A stretch of DNA of 34,992 nucleotides from assembly GCA_027943245.1 (NCBI GenBank), contig JANDJZ010000566.1, positions 1 to 34,992 of the forward strand. The letters are read 5' to 3'. This stretch comes from Acanthamoeba sp. SK_2022b. Lineage: Eukaryota > Discosea > Longamoebia > Acanthamoebidae. The notes below the pieces were generated by a model. The model had not been told where the DNA came from. It did no database searches and was given only the letters and a program-made list of their open reading frames with translations. Shown here in pieces: positions 15,242 through 23,745 of the stretch (positions are counted from its first letter, which is position 1; every line of letters begins with the position of its first letter). The position numbers and the translations under genes were made by a program.

Positions 15242-15877
15242 ATGAATACAACTCATCAATCCAAACGTCTGGTGGTGCTGGTCGGCAGCCCGCGCCGCGA
15301 CGGGAACAGCGCCACGTTGGCGCAGGCGATCCTGTCGGGCGCCGCCGAAGCCGGCACGTCCGCCAGCCTGCATTTTCTCGATGATTACCTGAGCGGTTTT
15401 CTGAGCGATGAACGCCACACGCCGCCGCCGGCCGATCGCTACGCCGAGCTGTTCCTGGAGCACTTCCTGCCGGCCGATGGCGCGGTATTCTGCACGCCGA
15501 TTTACTGGTACGGCATGTCGGCGCAAACCAAAGCCTTTTTCGATCGCTCGTTCAGCTTCTATTCCAACGCCTACCCTCAGGCGGAACAGGTGCACCAGCG
15601 CATGAGCGGCAAGCGTATCGGGCTGGCGGTAGCGTCGGAAGAGACCTACCCCGGCGCGGCGCTGGGCATCGTGCATCAGCTCCAGGAATTCAGCCGCTAC
15701 ACCCATTCCGCGTTCGTCGGCATGGTGCACGGCGCCGGCAACCAGCGCGGCGAGATCGCCCGCGATCCGCGCAATCCGCTGCAGGCCGCCCGCGAACTGG
15801 GGCGCGAGTTCTTCACTCGCCCCTACTCGGATTATCAGATGGACAGCCCGCGCAGTACGCAGGTCTGGGAGGAGTAA
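15242..15877 (+). CDS. NADPH-dependent FMN reductase / flavodoxin-like quinone reductase
   Basis: A 211-residue flavodoxin-fold oxidoreductase. The phosphate-binding loop is VVLVGSPRRDGNSATLAQAI (residues 11-30), and the isoalloxazine-binding segment is AVFCTPIYWYGMSAQTKAFFDRS. Relatives (FMN_red and WrbA/NQO-type families) reduce FMN, quinones, azo or nitro compounds with NAD(P)H. ATG at 15242 follows a GAGGA site. The divergent LysR gene probably regulates it. Confidence 0.85.
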   Translation: MNTTHQSKRLVVLVGSPRRDGNSATLAQAILSGAAEAGTSASLHFLDDYLSGFLSDERHTPPPADRYAELFLEHFLPADGAVFCTPIYWYGMSAQTKAFFDRSFSFYSNAYPQAEQVHQRMSGKRIGLAVASEETYPGAALGIVHQLQEFSRYTHSAFVGMVHGAGNQRGEIARDPRNPLQAARELGREFFTRPYSDYQMDSPRSTQVWEE

Positions 15878-15940
15878 GCGCGGCGCCCGGCAGCAATTGC
15901 AAACATAACGTTAGCATCTGTCGCAATCTGTTGCGGGCCA

Positions 15941-15969
15941 TTGGCCCGCCGTTGCCGCGCTTGTATGAT
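15941..15969 (+). promoter_or_regulatory. Candidate promoter of the GT9 glycosyltransferase
   Basis: TTGGCC (15941-15946), 17-bp spacer, TATGAT (15964-15969), about 50 bp before the preferred ATG at 16021. Confidence 0.4.
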
Positions 15970-16020
15970 ACGACGCGGCGCCAGACGGTGGCCGCCGATC
16001 TCAAGCGGAAGCGAACTGCA

Positions 16021-17136
16021 ATGTCTAAACAGTGGAAAATAGCGGCGGCCAACGCCGGTTTACGTCTCTATACCCGCATCGCGGGCAATTTCCGGCCCGC
16101 AGCGAGCTTCGATCCGCAGCAATCCTTTGAACGCATCGTGATTTTCTCCACCAGCGCCCTCGGCGATCTGATGTTCAATACGCCCGCCATCCGCGCACTG
16201 TGCGAACGCTATCCCGGCGCGCAAATCACGCTGGTCTCCAGCCATAAAAACCGGCAGCTGGTCGAAGGCAGCCCCTGCTTTCATGACGTGATTTACTGGG
16301 ACCACAAGGCCAAAGACATGTTGGCCGTTATCCGGCGCCTGCGAAAAAACCGGCCACAGCTGGCGGTCATCCTGCACTCGAAGGCGCCTTACGACGTGCT
16401 GGTCGCCATCGCCGCCGGTTGCCAATACCTGTTCAAAGACGTTTACGGCAACAAACCGAGCGGCATGGAGCGCTGGCTGACCGGCGTCAGCCACAGCAGC
16501 GACGGCCATTTGATTCAGCGCAAGCTGGATATGGTGGGGCAATTGGGGTGCCGTACCGACAATCCTGACATGTTCATCCCGGTCGCTTTTCCCGCGCTGG
16601 CGAAACCGGCGGGCAAGATCCTGATCGGCTTTCAGATGGGCGCCTCCGAAACGCTGCGCCGCTGGCCGGTCGATCGCTTTGTTGAGCTGGCGCAACGGCT
16701 GCTGGCGCACTCCCCCGACTGTCAGATCGCGTTAATTGGCAGCAAGGCGGAGCGCAGCCTCGAACGGGAATTTATGGCAGGTTTGAGCGAGGAACAGCAA
16801 CAGCGGGTGGTAAGCCATATCGGCGCGACCACGTTACCGCAACTGCTGGCGACGATCGCCAATCTGCAGGTGCTGGTAACCGGCGATACCGGGCCGCTTC
16901 ACCTCGCCGTGGCATTGAAAACCGCCACCGTCAGCCTGTTCGTCACCGCTAACCCGCGGCATACCGGCCCCTATCAGGACAGCGAACGGCATCAGGTGAT
17001 GCACGTACCGGTTGACAGCGCCGCGCTGAGTGCCGCTGAGCGCCGCCAGCCGCTTAGTATTATCGCGGCGGAACAGGTGTGGGAGAAGACGCTGGCGGCG
17101 CTGTCGTCTGCACAGTCCCGATCGGCCGCCGTTTAG
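16021..17136 (+). CDS. Glycosyltransferase family 9 (heptosyltransferase-like)
   Basis: A 371-residue GT9 protein of the WaaC/WaaF/WaaQ group, which add heptoses to the LPS inner core at the cytoplasmic face of the inner membrane. The N-terminal domain starts with IVIFSTSALGDLMFNTPAIRAL, the family's acceptor-side signature. The nucleotide-sugar side carries ILIGFQMGASETLRRWP and VTGDTGPLHLAVAL, the D-x-G-x-x-H motif. The ATG at 16021 was chosen because a GGAAG precedes it and the family homology starts soon after; the frame is open up to 15931. Its 3' end overlaps the convergent O-antigen ligase gene by 77 bp. Confidence 0.85.
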   Translation: MSKQWKIAAANAGLRLYTRIAGNFRPAASFDPQQSFERIVIFSTSALGDLMFNTPAIRALCERYPGAQITLVSSHKNRQLVEGSPCFHDVIYWDHKAKDMLAVIRRLRKNRPQLAVILHSKAPYDVLVAIAAGCQYLFKDVYGNKPSGMERWLTGVSHSSDGHLIQRKLDMVGQLGCRTDNPDMFIPVAFPALAKPAGKILIGFQMGASETLRRWPVDRFVELAQRLLAHSPDCQIALIGSKAERSLEREFMAGLSEEQQQRVVSHIGATTLPQLLATIANLQVLVTGDTGPLHLAVALKTATVSLFVTANPRHTGPYQDSERHQVMHVPVDSAALSAAERRQPLSIIAAEQVWEKTLAALSSAQSRSAAV

Positions 17137-18283
17137 GCTGCGACAGCAGCAGCGCCAGCGGCAGCCAAAACAGGTACCAAAACTCCGCCGGATTGGCGAT
17201 CACAAACATGCCCTGCGAACTGTAGAACACCAGCATAAACAGAAACAGGCCCGCCTCCCAGCGCCGCCCTGCGCGCCAGTGTGCGATGGCGAGCCGCGCG
17301 CCATATCCCAGCAGCGCCAGCAGCAACAGGAAACCCACGCAGCCGCCCTTCAGCAACGCGCCGAGGTACAGGCTGTGCGTGGTGTGGTTCAGCTCGCCGG
17401 TGTAATTGAGAAAGTTAAGCTGCTTATCAAAGCCGTAGCCGAAGAGCGGCGCCTGTTCGATCAGCGCCAGGCTGTGGCGCCAAATGCTGATGCGAACAAA
17501 GCTCTGTTGATACAGCTCGCCAAAACGCGTCAGCAACATTTCGCCGATCGCGCTGTAAACGACGGCAAGAACCACAGCCAGCGCGCCGGGCAACAGAAAC
17601 CACAGCCACCGTCCCGGCCGGTGTCGATAAGGCATCGCCACTACCACCGCGAGCGCCAGTGCGATCAGCGGGCCGCGGCTTTGCGTCAGCACCATGAATG
17701 CCAGCAGCGGCGGGATAAAGCACAGCGCCGCTTTTTGCCCGGTATCGCGGAAAATCATCAGGCTCAACAAAATGGCGATGGCGGCGTAACCGGCCAGATC
17801 GATCACGTTGCTCGGCCCTGGATTGCGGGCGGTGGTTTCTCGCAGATGATAAATCGACGGGGCGTCGACCAGCGTCAGATACAGACACAGCGCCGTCATG
17901 CCGGCCAGCATCGCCCACTGCAGTTGGTGACGCCGCTCACCGTCGAGCAGCGTCACCAGCCAGGCGAGGTAGAGCAGGATATAGGCGCTGTGGGTCAGGG
18001 CCGACGGCATGTCGCCTGGCGTCTCGCCCCACAGCGCGCTGAGGGAATAATAAAGCAAAAACATCAGCGCCAGCCCGCCCCCCCAGCGCGCCTGACGATT
18101 GGCCCACAGCTGCCGCCGCAGCGGCGGCCAGGTGAATACGGCGGCCAGCCATAGCAGCGCCGCCAAATGAAACAGGTTGTTGACGCGGGTCTGCCCGCAA
18201 AAGATCGCGCTGAAAAACGCGAAGGCTAAAAACAGCGCGCTGCCGAAGCGATAACACCGCTCAGGCTTGCTGAAAGTAAACAT
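17060..18283 (-). CDS. waaL: O-antigen ligase family membrane protein (WaaL-like)
   Basis: 407 residues with ten or more hydrophobic segments. The large loop region includes a short LLFGYGFDKQ-like segment and TTHSLYLGALLKGG, the Wzy/WaaL C-terminal motif containing the essential His region. Such ligases transfer undecaprenyl-linked O-antigen to the lipid A core on the periplasmic side. The start at 18283 overlaps the WaaZ-like gene by 23 bp, so the two are translationally coupled. WaaL fits better than polymerase Wzy because of the core-biosynthesis neighbours, but the distinction from sequence alone is soft. Confidence 0.78.
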   Translation of the reverse strand: MFTFSKPERCYRFGSALFLAFAFFSAIFCGQTRVNNLFHLAALLWLAAVFTWPPLRRQLWANRQARWGGGLALMFLLYYSLSALWGETPGDMPSALTHSAYILLYLAWLVTLLDGERRHQLQWAMLAGMTALCLYLTLVDAPSIYHLRETTARNPGPSNVIDLAGYAAIAILLSLMIFRDTGQKAALCFIPPLLAFMVLTQSRGPLIALALAVVVAMPYRHRPGRWLWFLLPGALAVVLAVVYSAIGEMLLTRFGELYQQSFVRISIWRHSLALIEQAPLFGYGFDKQLNFLNYTGELNHTTHSLYLGALLKGGCVGFLLLLALLGYGARLAIAHWRAGRRWEAGLFLFMLVFYSSQGMFVIANPAEFWYLFWLPLALLLSQPKRRPIGTVQTTAPPASSPTPVPPR

Positions 18284-19169
18284 TGCCGTCCACCTTCTCG
18301 AAGATATCGCTGCCGATAGCGCTGTGCAGGGAGAGGTTTTTTATCGCGATCTGCTGCTTTTTCATGATCGCGCCGGCGTGTCGAAAAGCGGGGATCACCA
18401 GCGACTCCACCTTGTCCGCCAGGAACGTGGGCAACCGATCCTGCTCCGTTTCGTAAAAGCGCGGCTGGTGGAAGTTGTTCATGTCCAGCCCGGCGATAAA
18501 CAGCTGCTTGAAGCCGAGATAGGCGATAATTTGCAGCGCCCAATAGGCCACGGTGCCAGCATCGAAAATGCCGCAGCGGATATCCTGGCTAAAGCCGAGC
18601 ATGCGGCTCTCGGCGGCAAAGACCACGCCGTTTTCCCGGCAGTAGTGCTCCCATAGCGCGCCGCTGTCGATCCGGGGGCGGTAAATCTTGCAGGCCGCGT
18701 CTTCGACGAGCGCCAATCGGCAACCGATCGCCGCCGGGCCAAAGCGATCGAGAATGCGCGCCACGCCGTGCACGGTGGTGAACAGCGTCAGCTCAGGCCG
18801 TTGAATGACGTCGCGCACGATCTCTGGGCGGCTGTCGATAAATCCCATGTCCACGATGACGTAGAAGCGAAAATCCACCTGCCGATGCAGAAAATAGGCG
18901 CCGTTGACCCCGATGGCGGGCATCGCGGGAATATTTTCGAAGCGCAGCGCCTTCACCGACGGGCCGGTAGCCGTCAGCAGCACCTCCCCCCGGCAGCTGC
19001 TGCGCAGTTCGCTCAGCGGGACGATCGGCACCGGCCGGTGCTTGTACCATAAGGCGGCGATTTCACCGCCTTCGCCGCGCGCGATCTTCACGTAGGGCCA
19101 GAGGTTTTCGTTATGCCGATAAGGGCGCGCGTGGGAATAGCGGTAGACCTGCTTAAAAAAAGAGCCCAT
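18261..19169 (-). CDS. LPS core protein resembling WaaZ (Kdo-III transferase type)
   Basis: 302 residues, soluble. A segment around residues 190-240 contains LGFSQDIRCGIFDAGTVAYW, then ALQIIAYLGFKQLFIAGLDM, then HQPRFYE. It matches the pattern of WaaZ, which in E. coli adds a third Kdo residue to the LPS inner core. An earlier LLTATGPSVKAL...IGVNGAYFL region also agrees with WaaZ-type proteins (TGPS and VNG motifs). The gene overlaps the waaL start, supporting a common role in LPS core completion. Overall identity to E. coli WaaZ appears low, so the exact acceptor is uncertain. Confidence 0.7.
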   Translation of the reverse strand: MGSFFKQVYRYSHARPYRHNENLWPYVKIARGEGGEIAALWYKHRPVPIVPLSELRSSCRGEVLLTATGPSVKALRFENIPAMPAIGVNGAYFLHRQVDFRFYVIVDMGFIDSRPEIVRDVIQRPELTLFTTVHGVARILDRFGPAAIGCRLALVEDAACKIYRPRIDSGALWEHYCRENGVVFAAESRMLGFSQDIRCGIFDAGTVAYWALQIIAYLGFKQLFIAGLDMNNFHQPRFYETEQDRLPTFLADKVESLVIPAFRHAGAIMKKQQIAIKNLSLHSAIGSDIFEKVDGNVYFQQA

Positions 19170-19473
19170 GGTGGCGATGTCCTATCCAGAGTGCGTGACG
19201 ATACCTACAGAGGCATCTTTCTGTATGCTCAGAATTTAAAAACGTGTCAGCACTGGCCAGGCCGCACAGCGAGTATCTAAATATTCGTTTAATGAGGCAA
19301 TTTTTGTAATTTGAATTATTAGTCAGCGTATCGGCAAGAGATATGTCGAAGTGTTAATTGAATGAGAAACTGTTGCAGCGCGTAAAAATAACGTGAGTGG
19401 CAGCAGCGCCGCCGCTTGGCATTGATGGGGTTTTGTTATAACGTATCACAACTTCAGCCAAAGGAAGACGACG
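19170..19473. other. A+T-rich intergenic region upstream of the LPS genes and the small secreted protein
   Basis: About 300 bp with locally high A+T (19240-19400). It holds the promoters of the leftward waaZ-like/waaL pair and of the rightward small gene. A weak match TTGGCA (19416) and TATAAC (19437) with a short 15-bp spacer lies before the small gene. No ORF is supported. Confidence 0.4.
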
Positions 19474-19716
19474 ATGAAAATCCAGCTGTCGCTGCTGTTT
19501 CTCAGCCTGCTGGCCGGCAAGGCCGCGGCGTTTCAGTCAAAAGTGCCCGAACCGCGCCCGGAACAGGCGCGCGCGGCGGAACAAAACATCGAAAATCTGT
19601 TTTACGGCTTTCACGCCATGGACGCCCAGCCGGTGAACATCGGCAGCTGCGCGGCGGTGCCGGTAGCAGGATGCCAATGCGCGTTCTGCACCCAGCTGCG
19701 GCAGGCCGGGCGCTGA
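19474..19716 (+). CDS. Small secreted protein with clustered cysteines, unknown
   Basis: 80 residues. The N-terminus MKIQLSLLFLSLLAGKAAAF is a clean signal peptide with cleavage expected after AAA. The mature part, about 60 residues, is polar and ends with a cysteine cluster (GSCAAVPVAGCQCAFC, four Cys in 15 residues) suited to disulfides or metal binding. AAGGAAG precedes the ATG. I do not recognise a family. The presence of a signal peptide, ribosome-binding site and coding-like composition argues it is real. The neighbouring genes give no functional hint. Confidence 0.65.
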   Translation: MKIQLSLLFLSLLAGKAAAFQSKVPEPRPEQARAAEQNIENLFYGFHAMDAQPVNIGSCAAVPVAGCQCAFCTQLRQAGR

Positions 19717-19723
19717 GTATGAT

Positions 19724-20020
19724 TTAAATCACCAGCAACTCATCGAGCAATGCCGGGTTACGCTCAATCAGCAGCAGAAGTTTCAGTGCCGACCCCGAGG
19801 GTATGCGGCGTTCCTGCTCCCAGCTTTGCACCAGTCCCACGCTGGCCCCCACAGCCTTGGCAAACTCCGCCTGCTTCATCCCACGTGATTTGCGCAGCAG
19901 CTTGACGTCTGGAATAGCATGACGGTGAACATGCTCGGATTTTGGCGTCATCTTACCCTTTTCGATCGCCACCATTTCGTTCATACTGCTGACCAAATCG
20001 TCGAAAAGTTCTTTTTTCAT
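19724..20020 (-). CDS. Antitoxin of a type II system, XRE family (NadS/HigA-like)
   Basis: 98 residues: an N-terminal arm (about 1-35) and a helix-turn-helix at about 40-80 with LRKSRGMKQAEFAKAVGAS and VQSWEQERRIPSG. This layout is typical of NadS/HigA-type antitoxins, which neutralise the partner toxin and repress the operon. It follows the toxin gene by 37 bp on the same strand, the toxin-first order of higBA-like loci. The upstream overlap with the small secreted-protein gene is tail to tail and only 7 bp apart. Confidence 0.82.
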   Translation of the reverse strand: MKKELFDDLVSSMNEMVAIEKGKMTPKSEHVHRHAIPDVKLLRKSRGMKQAEFAKAVGASVGLVQSWEQERRIPSGSALKLLLLIERNPALLDELLVI

Positions 20021-20057
20021 AATGCTTTAATTCCTTCGTCACGCCATTTCGCCATCG

Positions 20058-20381
20058 TTAATCAAGTTGTTGAACGATGGATCTCAATATCGCCTTTTCC
20101 TGTCCGGATAAATCATCCTTTTCATTTTTACGGTATATCAACAATAAATAGACTCGGCCGCTGGGCGCCGTCAGATAATAAATCACTCTTACGCCGCCGC
20201 GTTTTCCCTTTCCGTCCAGCCCCCAGCGTATCTTTTTGCATCCGCCCGTGTGGCTGATCGTATCCCCTTCATGATGGTTCAACAGCAAATAGCTTTGGAA
20301 AGCCTGAAAGTCATCATCCTTCATCAATTCAGCCCGCTTTCGGCTGAAAACGGTCGTTTCGATAAACTCCAGATAGTCCAT
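20058..20381 (-). CDS. Toxin of a type II system, RelE/HigB superfamily
   Basis: About 107 residues of the RelE/ParE-fold HigB2-like family, expected to be a ribosome-dependent mRNA endonuclease. Supporting features are the central basic strand (KIRWGLDGKGKRGGVRVIYY) and a C-terminal RKNEKDDLS turn, both characteristic of this family. The ATG at 20381 is preferred: an AGGAGG lies eight bases upstream, whereas the ATG at 20387 is only two bases from it. The frame is intact, with no truncation seen. Partner antitoxin lies immediately downstream. Confidence 0.82.
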   Translation of the reverse strand: MDYLEFIETTVFSRKRAELMKDDDFQAFQSYLLLNHHEGDTISHTGGCKKIRWGLDGKGKRGGVRVIYYLTAPSGRVYLLLIYRKNEKDDLSGQEKAILRSIVQQLD

Positions 20382-20445
20382 TATCATCGCCTCCTGCGAT
20401 CGTTCCCTTCAGCTTACTCGTACAGGGTACGATAATCAAGGGTGT

Positions 20446-21078
20446 TCACCCCAGCTCATACTGCACAATCAGCTGCCCTTTCTTCATCTTTACGCCGGTG
20501 ATCGCAATTGCCCCCACCTCCGCCAGCGTGGCGACATGGGTGCCGCCGCAGCCGTAGGCGGGCAGTTCGCCGAAGCCGACCTGGCGCATCCCCTCCACCG
20601 CCTGTTGGCGGCGGGGTAAATCGGAGGCGATCAAACGCGCCAGCTCCGCCTGCAAAAAGTCCGCTTCTACCGTCTGCGCATCCGGCCCTGGCATAAACGT
20701 GATGCGCCCTTCCCCCGGCCAATGATGTGCCTTGACCGGCCGCCAGCCTCGGGTTTCTCCCAGCCAGCCGATCAGATGCCCGCCGGAGTGCCAGCGGGCG
20801 TGCAGGCGGCGCTGCGCTTCATCGATTTGCATCGTAACCGGCCCGAGCGGCAGCGGCGCGGCGGTAAAGTGCAGCACGGTATCCCCTTGCTGCTGCACCC
20901 GCAGCACGGCGACGCCGCCTAACGTCCCCACGTCGGACGGCTGGCCGCCGCCCTGCGGGTGGAACAGCGTGGCGTCGAGCACCACGGCGTAAGCGCCCGC
21001 CTCGGCCGGCGCGCAGCTCAACACCTGCGCCTGGCCCTGTACATCGTCGCTGTAGTAATAACGTCGTTCGGTCATCAT
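20446..21078 (-). CDS. AlaX-type alanyl-tRNA editing protein
   Basis: 210 residues matching the free-standing alanyl-tRNA editing family, which hydrolyses mischarged Ser-tRNA(Ala) or Gly-tRNA(Ala) in trans. The N-terminal domain has the LDATLFHPQGGGQPSDVG motif shared with AlaRS editing domains. The zinc-ligand positions are HARWHSGGHL around residue 93 and CGGTH around residue 176. GAGGAG precedes the start. It is divergent from the LysR gene that begins at 21146-21161. Confidence 0.9.
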   Translation of the reverse strand: MMTERRYYYSDDVQGQAQVLSCAPAEAGAYAVVLDATLFHPQGGGQPSDVGTLGGVAVLRVQQQGDTVLHFTAAPLPLGPVTMQIDEAQRRLHARWHSGGHLIGWLGETRGWRPVKAHHWPGEGRITFMPGPDAQTVEADFLQAELARLIASDLPRRQQAVEGMRQVGFGELPAYGCGGTHVATLAEVGAIAITGVKMKKGQLIVQYELG

Positions 21079-21160
21079 TTTTCTCCTCGGTTCGAAGAGC
21101 CATTATATTCATGTCATAATCGAGGGATAATCCGCCGCCATCACAATGGACCTTTGCGTC

Positions 21161-22096
21161 ATGAGCACAAATCTTTCTTACGCCCTGTTGCCCGAAATGG
21201 CCGTTTTCGTTCAGGTGGTAGAGAGCGGCAGCTTTTCCGCCGCCGCCCGTAAACTGGGCACCTCGCCTTCCGCCGTCAGCCGCAGCGTGGCGAAGCTCGA
21301 GCAGGCGCTGGCGCTGCAGCTGCTGCACCGCACCACCCGCAAACTGCGACTGAGCGAAAGCGGCGAAGAGGCGTTTGCGCACTGCCGCACCCTGCTGGCG
21401 GCGGCCGACGCGGTCATGGCGATCGGCGGGCGCGGCGCCGTGGAGCCCGAAGGGCTGGTCAGCGTCAGCGTGCCCAAGGCGGTGGGCCGCTTCGTGCTGC
21501 ATCCGCACATGCCGGAGTTCCTGCGCTGCTACCCGAAGGTGGACGTGAGGCTGCGGCTGGAAGATCGCTACATGGATTTGATCGACGATCGGGTCGATCT
21601 GGCGCTGCGCATCACCGATCGCCCGTCGCCCGGGTTGATCGGCCGCCAGTTGATGAGAATAGACCATCTGCTGTGCGCCACGCCGCACTACCTGGCGCAG
21701 CACGGCACGCCGCAGCACCCGCACGATCTGGCGGCGCACAGCTGCATCTATCTGGGCGAAACGCCGAGCGACGCGCAATGGAAGTTCCGCCGCAGCGGCA
21801 AAACGGTGACGGTCAACGTGCGCGGCCGCTACGCCGCCAACCACACCGGCGTGCGGCTGGACGCGGTGAAACAGCATATCGGCATCGGCAGCCTGCCGTA
21901 TTTTACCGCCCGCCAGGCGCTCGACGACGGCGAGATCGTGCAGGTATTGCCGGAATGGGATTTCCTCAGCAGCTATCACGGCGGCCTGTGGTTGCTTTAC
22001 GCGCCTAACCAGTATCTGCCGCCCAAACTGCGGGTGTTTATCGACTATCTCGTCGCCTGCCTGGCGCAGGAGCCGCAGCTAAAGCGCCTTGCGTAG
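21161..22096 (+). CDS. LysR-family transcriptional regulator
   Basis: About 311 residues with an N-terminal winged helix (LLPEMAVFVQVVESGSFSAAARKLGTSPSAVSRSVAKLEQ) and an effector domain that ends LRVFIDYLVACLAQEP, typical of the AaeR/DhcR/YafC-like branch. Two starts are possible. ATG at 21146 would give 316 residues; ATG at 21161 has a GGA ten bases upstream and a length closer to the family, so it is preferred. It is divergent from the alanyl-tRNA editing gene by less than 85 bp. The target and ligand are unknown. Confidence 0.85.
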   Translation: MSTNLSYALLPEMAVFVQVVESGSFSAAARKLGTSPSAVSRSVAKLEQALALQLLHRTTRKLRLSESGEEAFAHCRTLLAAADAVMAIGGRGAVEPEGLVSVSVPKAVGRFVLHPHMPEFLRCYPKVDVRLRLEDRYMDLIDDRVDLALRITDRPSPGLIGRQLMRIDHLLCATPHYLAQHGTPQHPHDLAAHSCIYLGETPSDAQWKFRRSGKTVTVNVRGRYAANHTGVRLDAVKQHIGIGSLPYFTARQALDDGEIVQVLPEWDFLSSYHGGLWLLYAPNQYLPPKLRVFIDYLVACLAQEPQLKRLA

Positions 22097-22726
22097 CGTG
22101 ATGTTGATGCGGTGCGGCCCCACCAGCGAGTGGTAGCCTTCCTTGACCGGCAGGATGCCGTGAAAACAGAGCCGCGCCGGGCCTCCCCACACCACCACGT
22201 CGCCGTGCGCCAAGGGGATGCGCCGCGCCCGGTCGCTGCGTTGCAGCCCGCCGAACTGAAACACTGCCGGCAGCCCGAGCGACACCGAGACGATCGGCGC
22301 ACCGAAGTCGTGCTCGTCTTTATCCTGATGCAGCGACAGCTTGCTGCCCGGATCGTAACGGTTCATCAGACAAGAATCCGGCACGAAGGTGCCGAATCCC
22401 GCCTGCTGCGCGGCTTCGTCCGCCAGCGCCATCAGGATGGGGGGAATGGCCGGCCAGCGTTTGCCGCTGCGCGCGTCGCGTTCCGAATAGCGGTAACCGC
22501 GGCTGTCGCTGGTCCAGCCGTTGCCGCACCAGCTCATCGCCACCGACATCACGTGCCCGCCGGGGGTGGTCAAATGCCGCCACGGCACCTGGGCGACGAC
22601 GCCCTGCACCGCCGCCAGCAGTTCCGGCCCGTGATCGCGCACGAAGCCGTGCATCACCACCGCGCCGGGGGCGATCTCTTCGCGCCACGGCGGCGGCAGC
22701 GCGTCTTCAAAAAGATCGATTGTCAT
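22079..22726 (-). CDS. alkB: AlkB, DNA oxidative demethylase
   Basis: 215 residues (E. coli AlkB 216). It is an Fe(II)/2-oxoglutarate dioxygenase that reverses 1-methyladenine and 3-methylcytosine damage in DNA and RNA. The catalytic H-x-D is SLHQDKDEHD (about residues 131-140). The distal His is in CFHGILPVKEG and the 2-oxoglutarate-binding arginines are in HRINITLR near the C-terminus. The substrate-recognition lid is at the MSWCGNGWTSDSRGYRYS segment. The start ATG at 22726 gives the family length; the frame extends upstream without a ribosome-binding site. Its 3' end overlaps that of the preceding LysR gene by 18 bp. It is not linked to ada here. Confidence 0.95.
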   Translation of the reverse strand: MTIDLFEDALPPPWREEIAPGAVVMHGFVRDHGPELLAAVQGVVAQVPWRHLTTPGGHVMSVAMSWCGNGWTSDSRGYRYSERDARSGKRWPAIPPILMALADEAAQQAGFGTFVPDSCLMNRYDPGSKLSLHQDKDEHDFGAPIVSVSLGLPAVFQFGGLQRSDRARRIPLAHGDVVVWGGPARLCFHGILPVKEGYHSLVGPHRINITLRKAL

Positions 22727-22865
22727 CGCCAAAGCCTGTATGAATACACAGTAATCATTGTAACCCGCCGCCGCCGATTGTCCAGCGCCCGGCAATGCCA
22801 TTGTCGTTGGCGGCAAATTTCTCTACAGTAGCCGCCATAAAATCAATCACTCACCAGGAATGCGT

Positions 22866-23744
22866 GTGATTAAGGGCATCACTCTTTCGGTCGTCGCCTC
22901 CATCTTGTTCGGCGCGATGTATTACTTCACCTCTACCCTCACCCCGCTGAACGGCGAGCAGGTCTACGGCTGGCGCACGCTGCTGACGCTGCCGTTCCTG
23001 ACGCTGTTTATGGCGTTGTCCGGCGATTGGCGCAAGGTGGGCGACACGCTGGCCTGGATCGGCCAACGGCCGCAGCGCCTGCTGGGCCTGCTGCTCACCT
23101 CGGCGTTGTTGGGGGTGCAGCTGTGGCTGTTCCTGTGGGCGCCGCTGCACGGCAAGGCCCTCGACGTGTCGCTCGGCTATTTTTTGCTGCCGCTGACCAT
23201 GGTGCTGGCGGGCCGTTTGATCTACCGCGATCGGCTGTCGCTGCTGCAAAAGCTGGCGGTGGCGTGCGCCATGGTAGGGGTGGGCAATGAGCTGTATCAG
23301 GCGGGCGGCGTCTCGTGGCCGACGCTGGTGGTGGCACTGGGCTATCCGCTCTACTTTATTTTGCGGCGGCGTTTCGGCACCGACAATCTCGGCGGGCTGT
23401 GGTGCGAGCTGGCGCTGATGCTGCCGGCGGCGGCCTGGTTCGCCTTCGGCGACGGCGGCGCAGCGGCGCTGCAGATCAATGCCGAGCTGTATTGGCGCAT
23501 TCCGCTGCTCGGCGTCATCAGCGCCGTGGCGCTGGTGTGCTACATCCTCGCCAGCCGCCTGCTGCCGTTCAGCCTGTTCGGCCTGCTGAGCTATGTGGAA
23601 CCGGTGCTGCTGGTGATCGTCGCGCTGCTGCTCGGCGAAAGCATCGGCCAAAGCGAATGGCCGACCTATCTGGCGATCTGGCTGGCGGTGCTGCTGCTGG
23701 CGGCGGAAGGCGCGCAGCACCTGCTGCGCCGCCAGCGGGTCTGA
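22866..23744 (+). CDS. RarD/EamA-family permease
   Basis: A 292-residue protein with ten membrane helices, ending in an RRQR-rich tail. The beginning IKGITLSVVASILFGAMYYFTSTLTPLNGEQVYGWR matches the RarD branch of the drug/metabolite transporter superfamily (RarD has GxLxGxxxFxxWG-like starts and this gene retains the general pattern). GTG at 22866 is preferred: AGGAA ends five bases before it, whereas ATG at 22860 immediately abuts it. The substrate is unknown. It lies next to the 3' end of entA (convergent), giving a physical link to the catecholate genes but no proven functional one. Confidence 0.82.
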   Translation: MIKGITLSVVASILFGAMYYFTSTLTPLNGEQVYGWRTLLTLPFLTLFMALSGDWRKVGDTLAWIGQRPQRLLGLLLTSALLGVQLWLFLWAPLHGKALDVSLGYFLLPLTMVLAGRLIYRDRLSLLQKLAVACAMVGVGNELYQAGGVSWPTLVVALGYPLYFILRRRFGTDNLGGLWCELALMLPAAAWFAFGDGGAAALQINAELYWRIPLLGVISAVALVCYILASRLLPFSLFGLLSYVEPVLLVIVALLLGESIGQSEWPTYLAIWLAVLLLAAEGAQHLLRRQRV

Positions 23745-23745
23745 C

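Noticed and set aside
15625..15635. GGCGGTAGCGT, identical to the core of the RfaH ops element, upstream of the GT9 gene
   Set aside because: It lies in frame inside the flavin-reductase coding sequence (codons for Ala-Val-Ala), almost 400 bp before the GT9 start and before that gene's own promoter candidate. Chance occurrence is the simpler reading.
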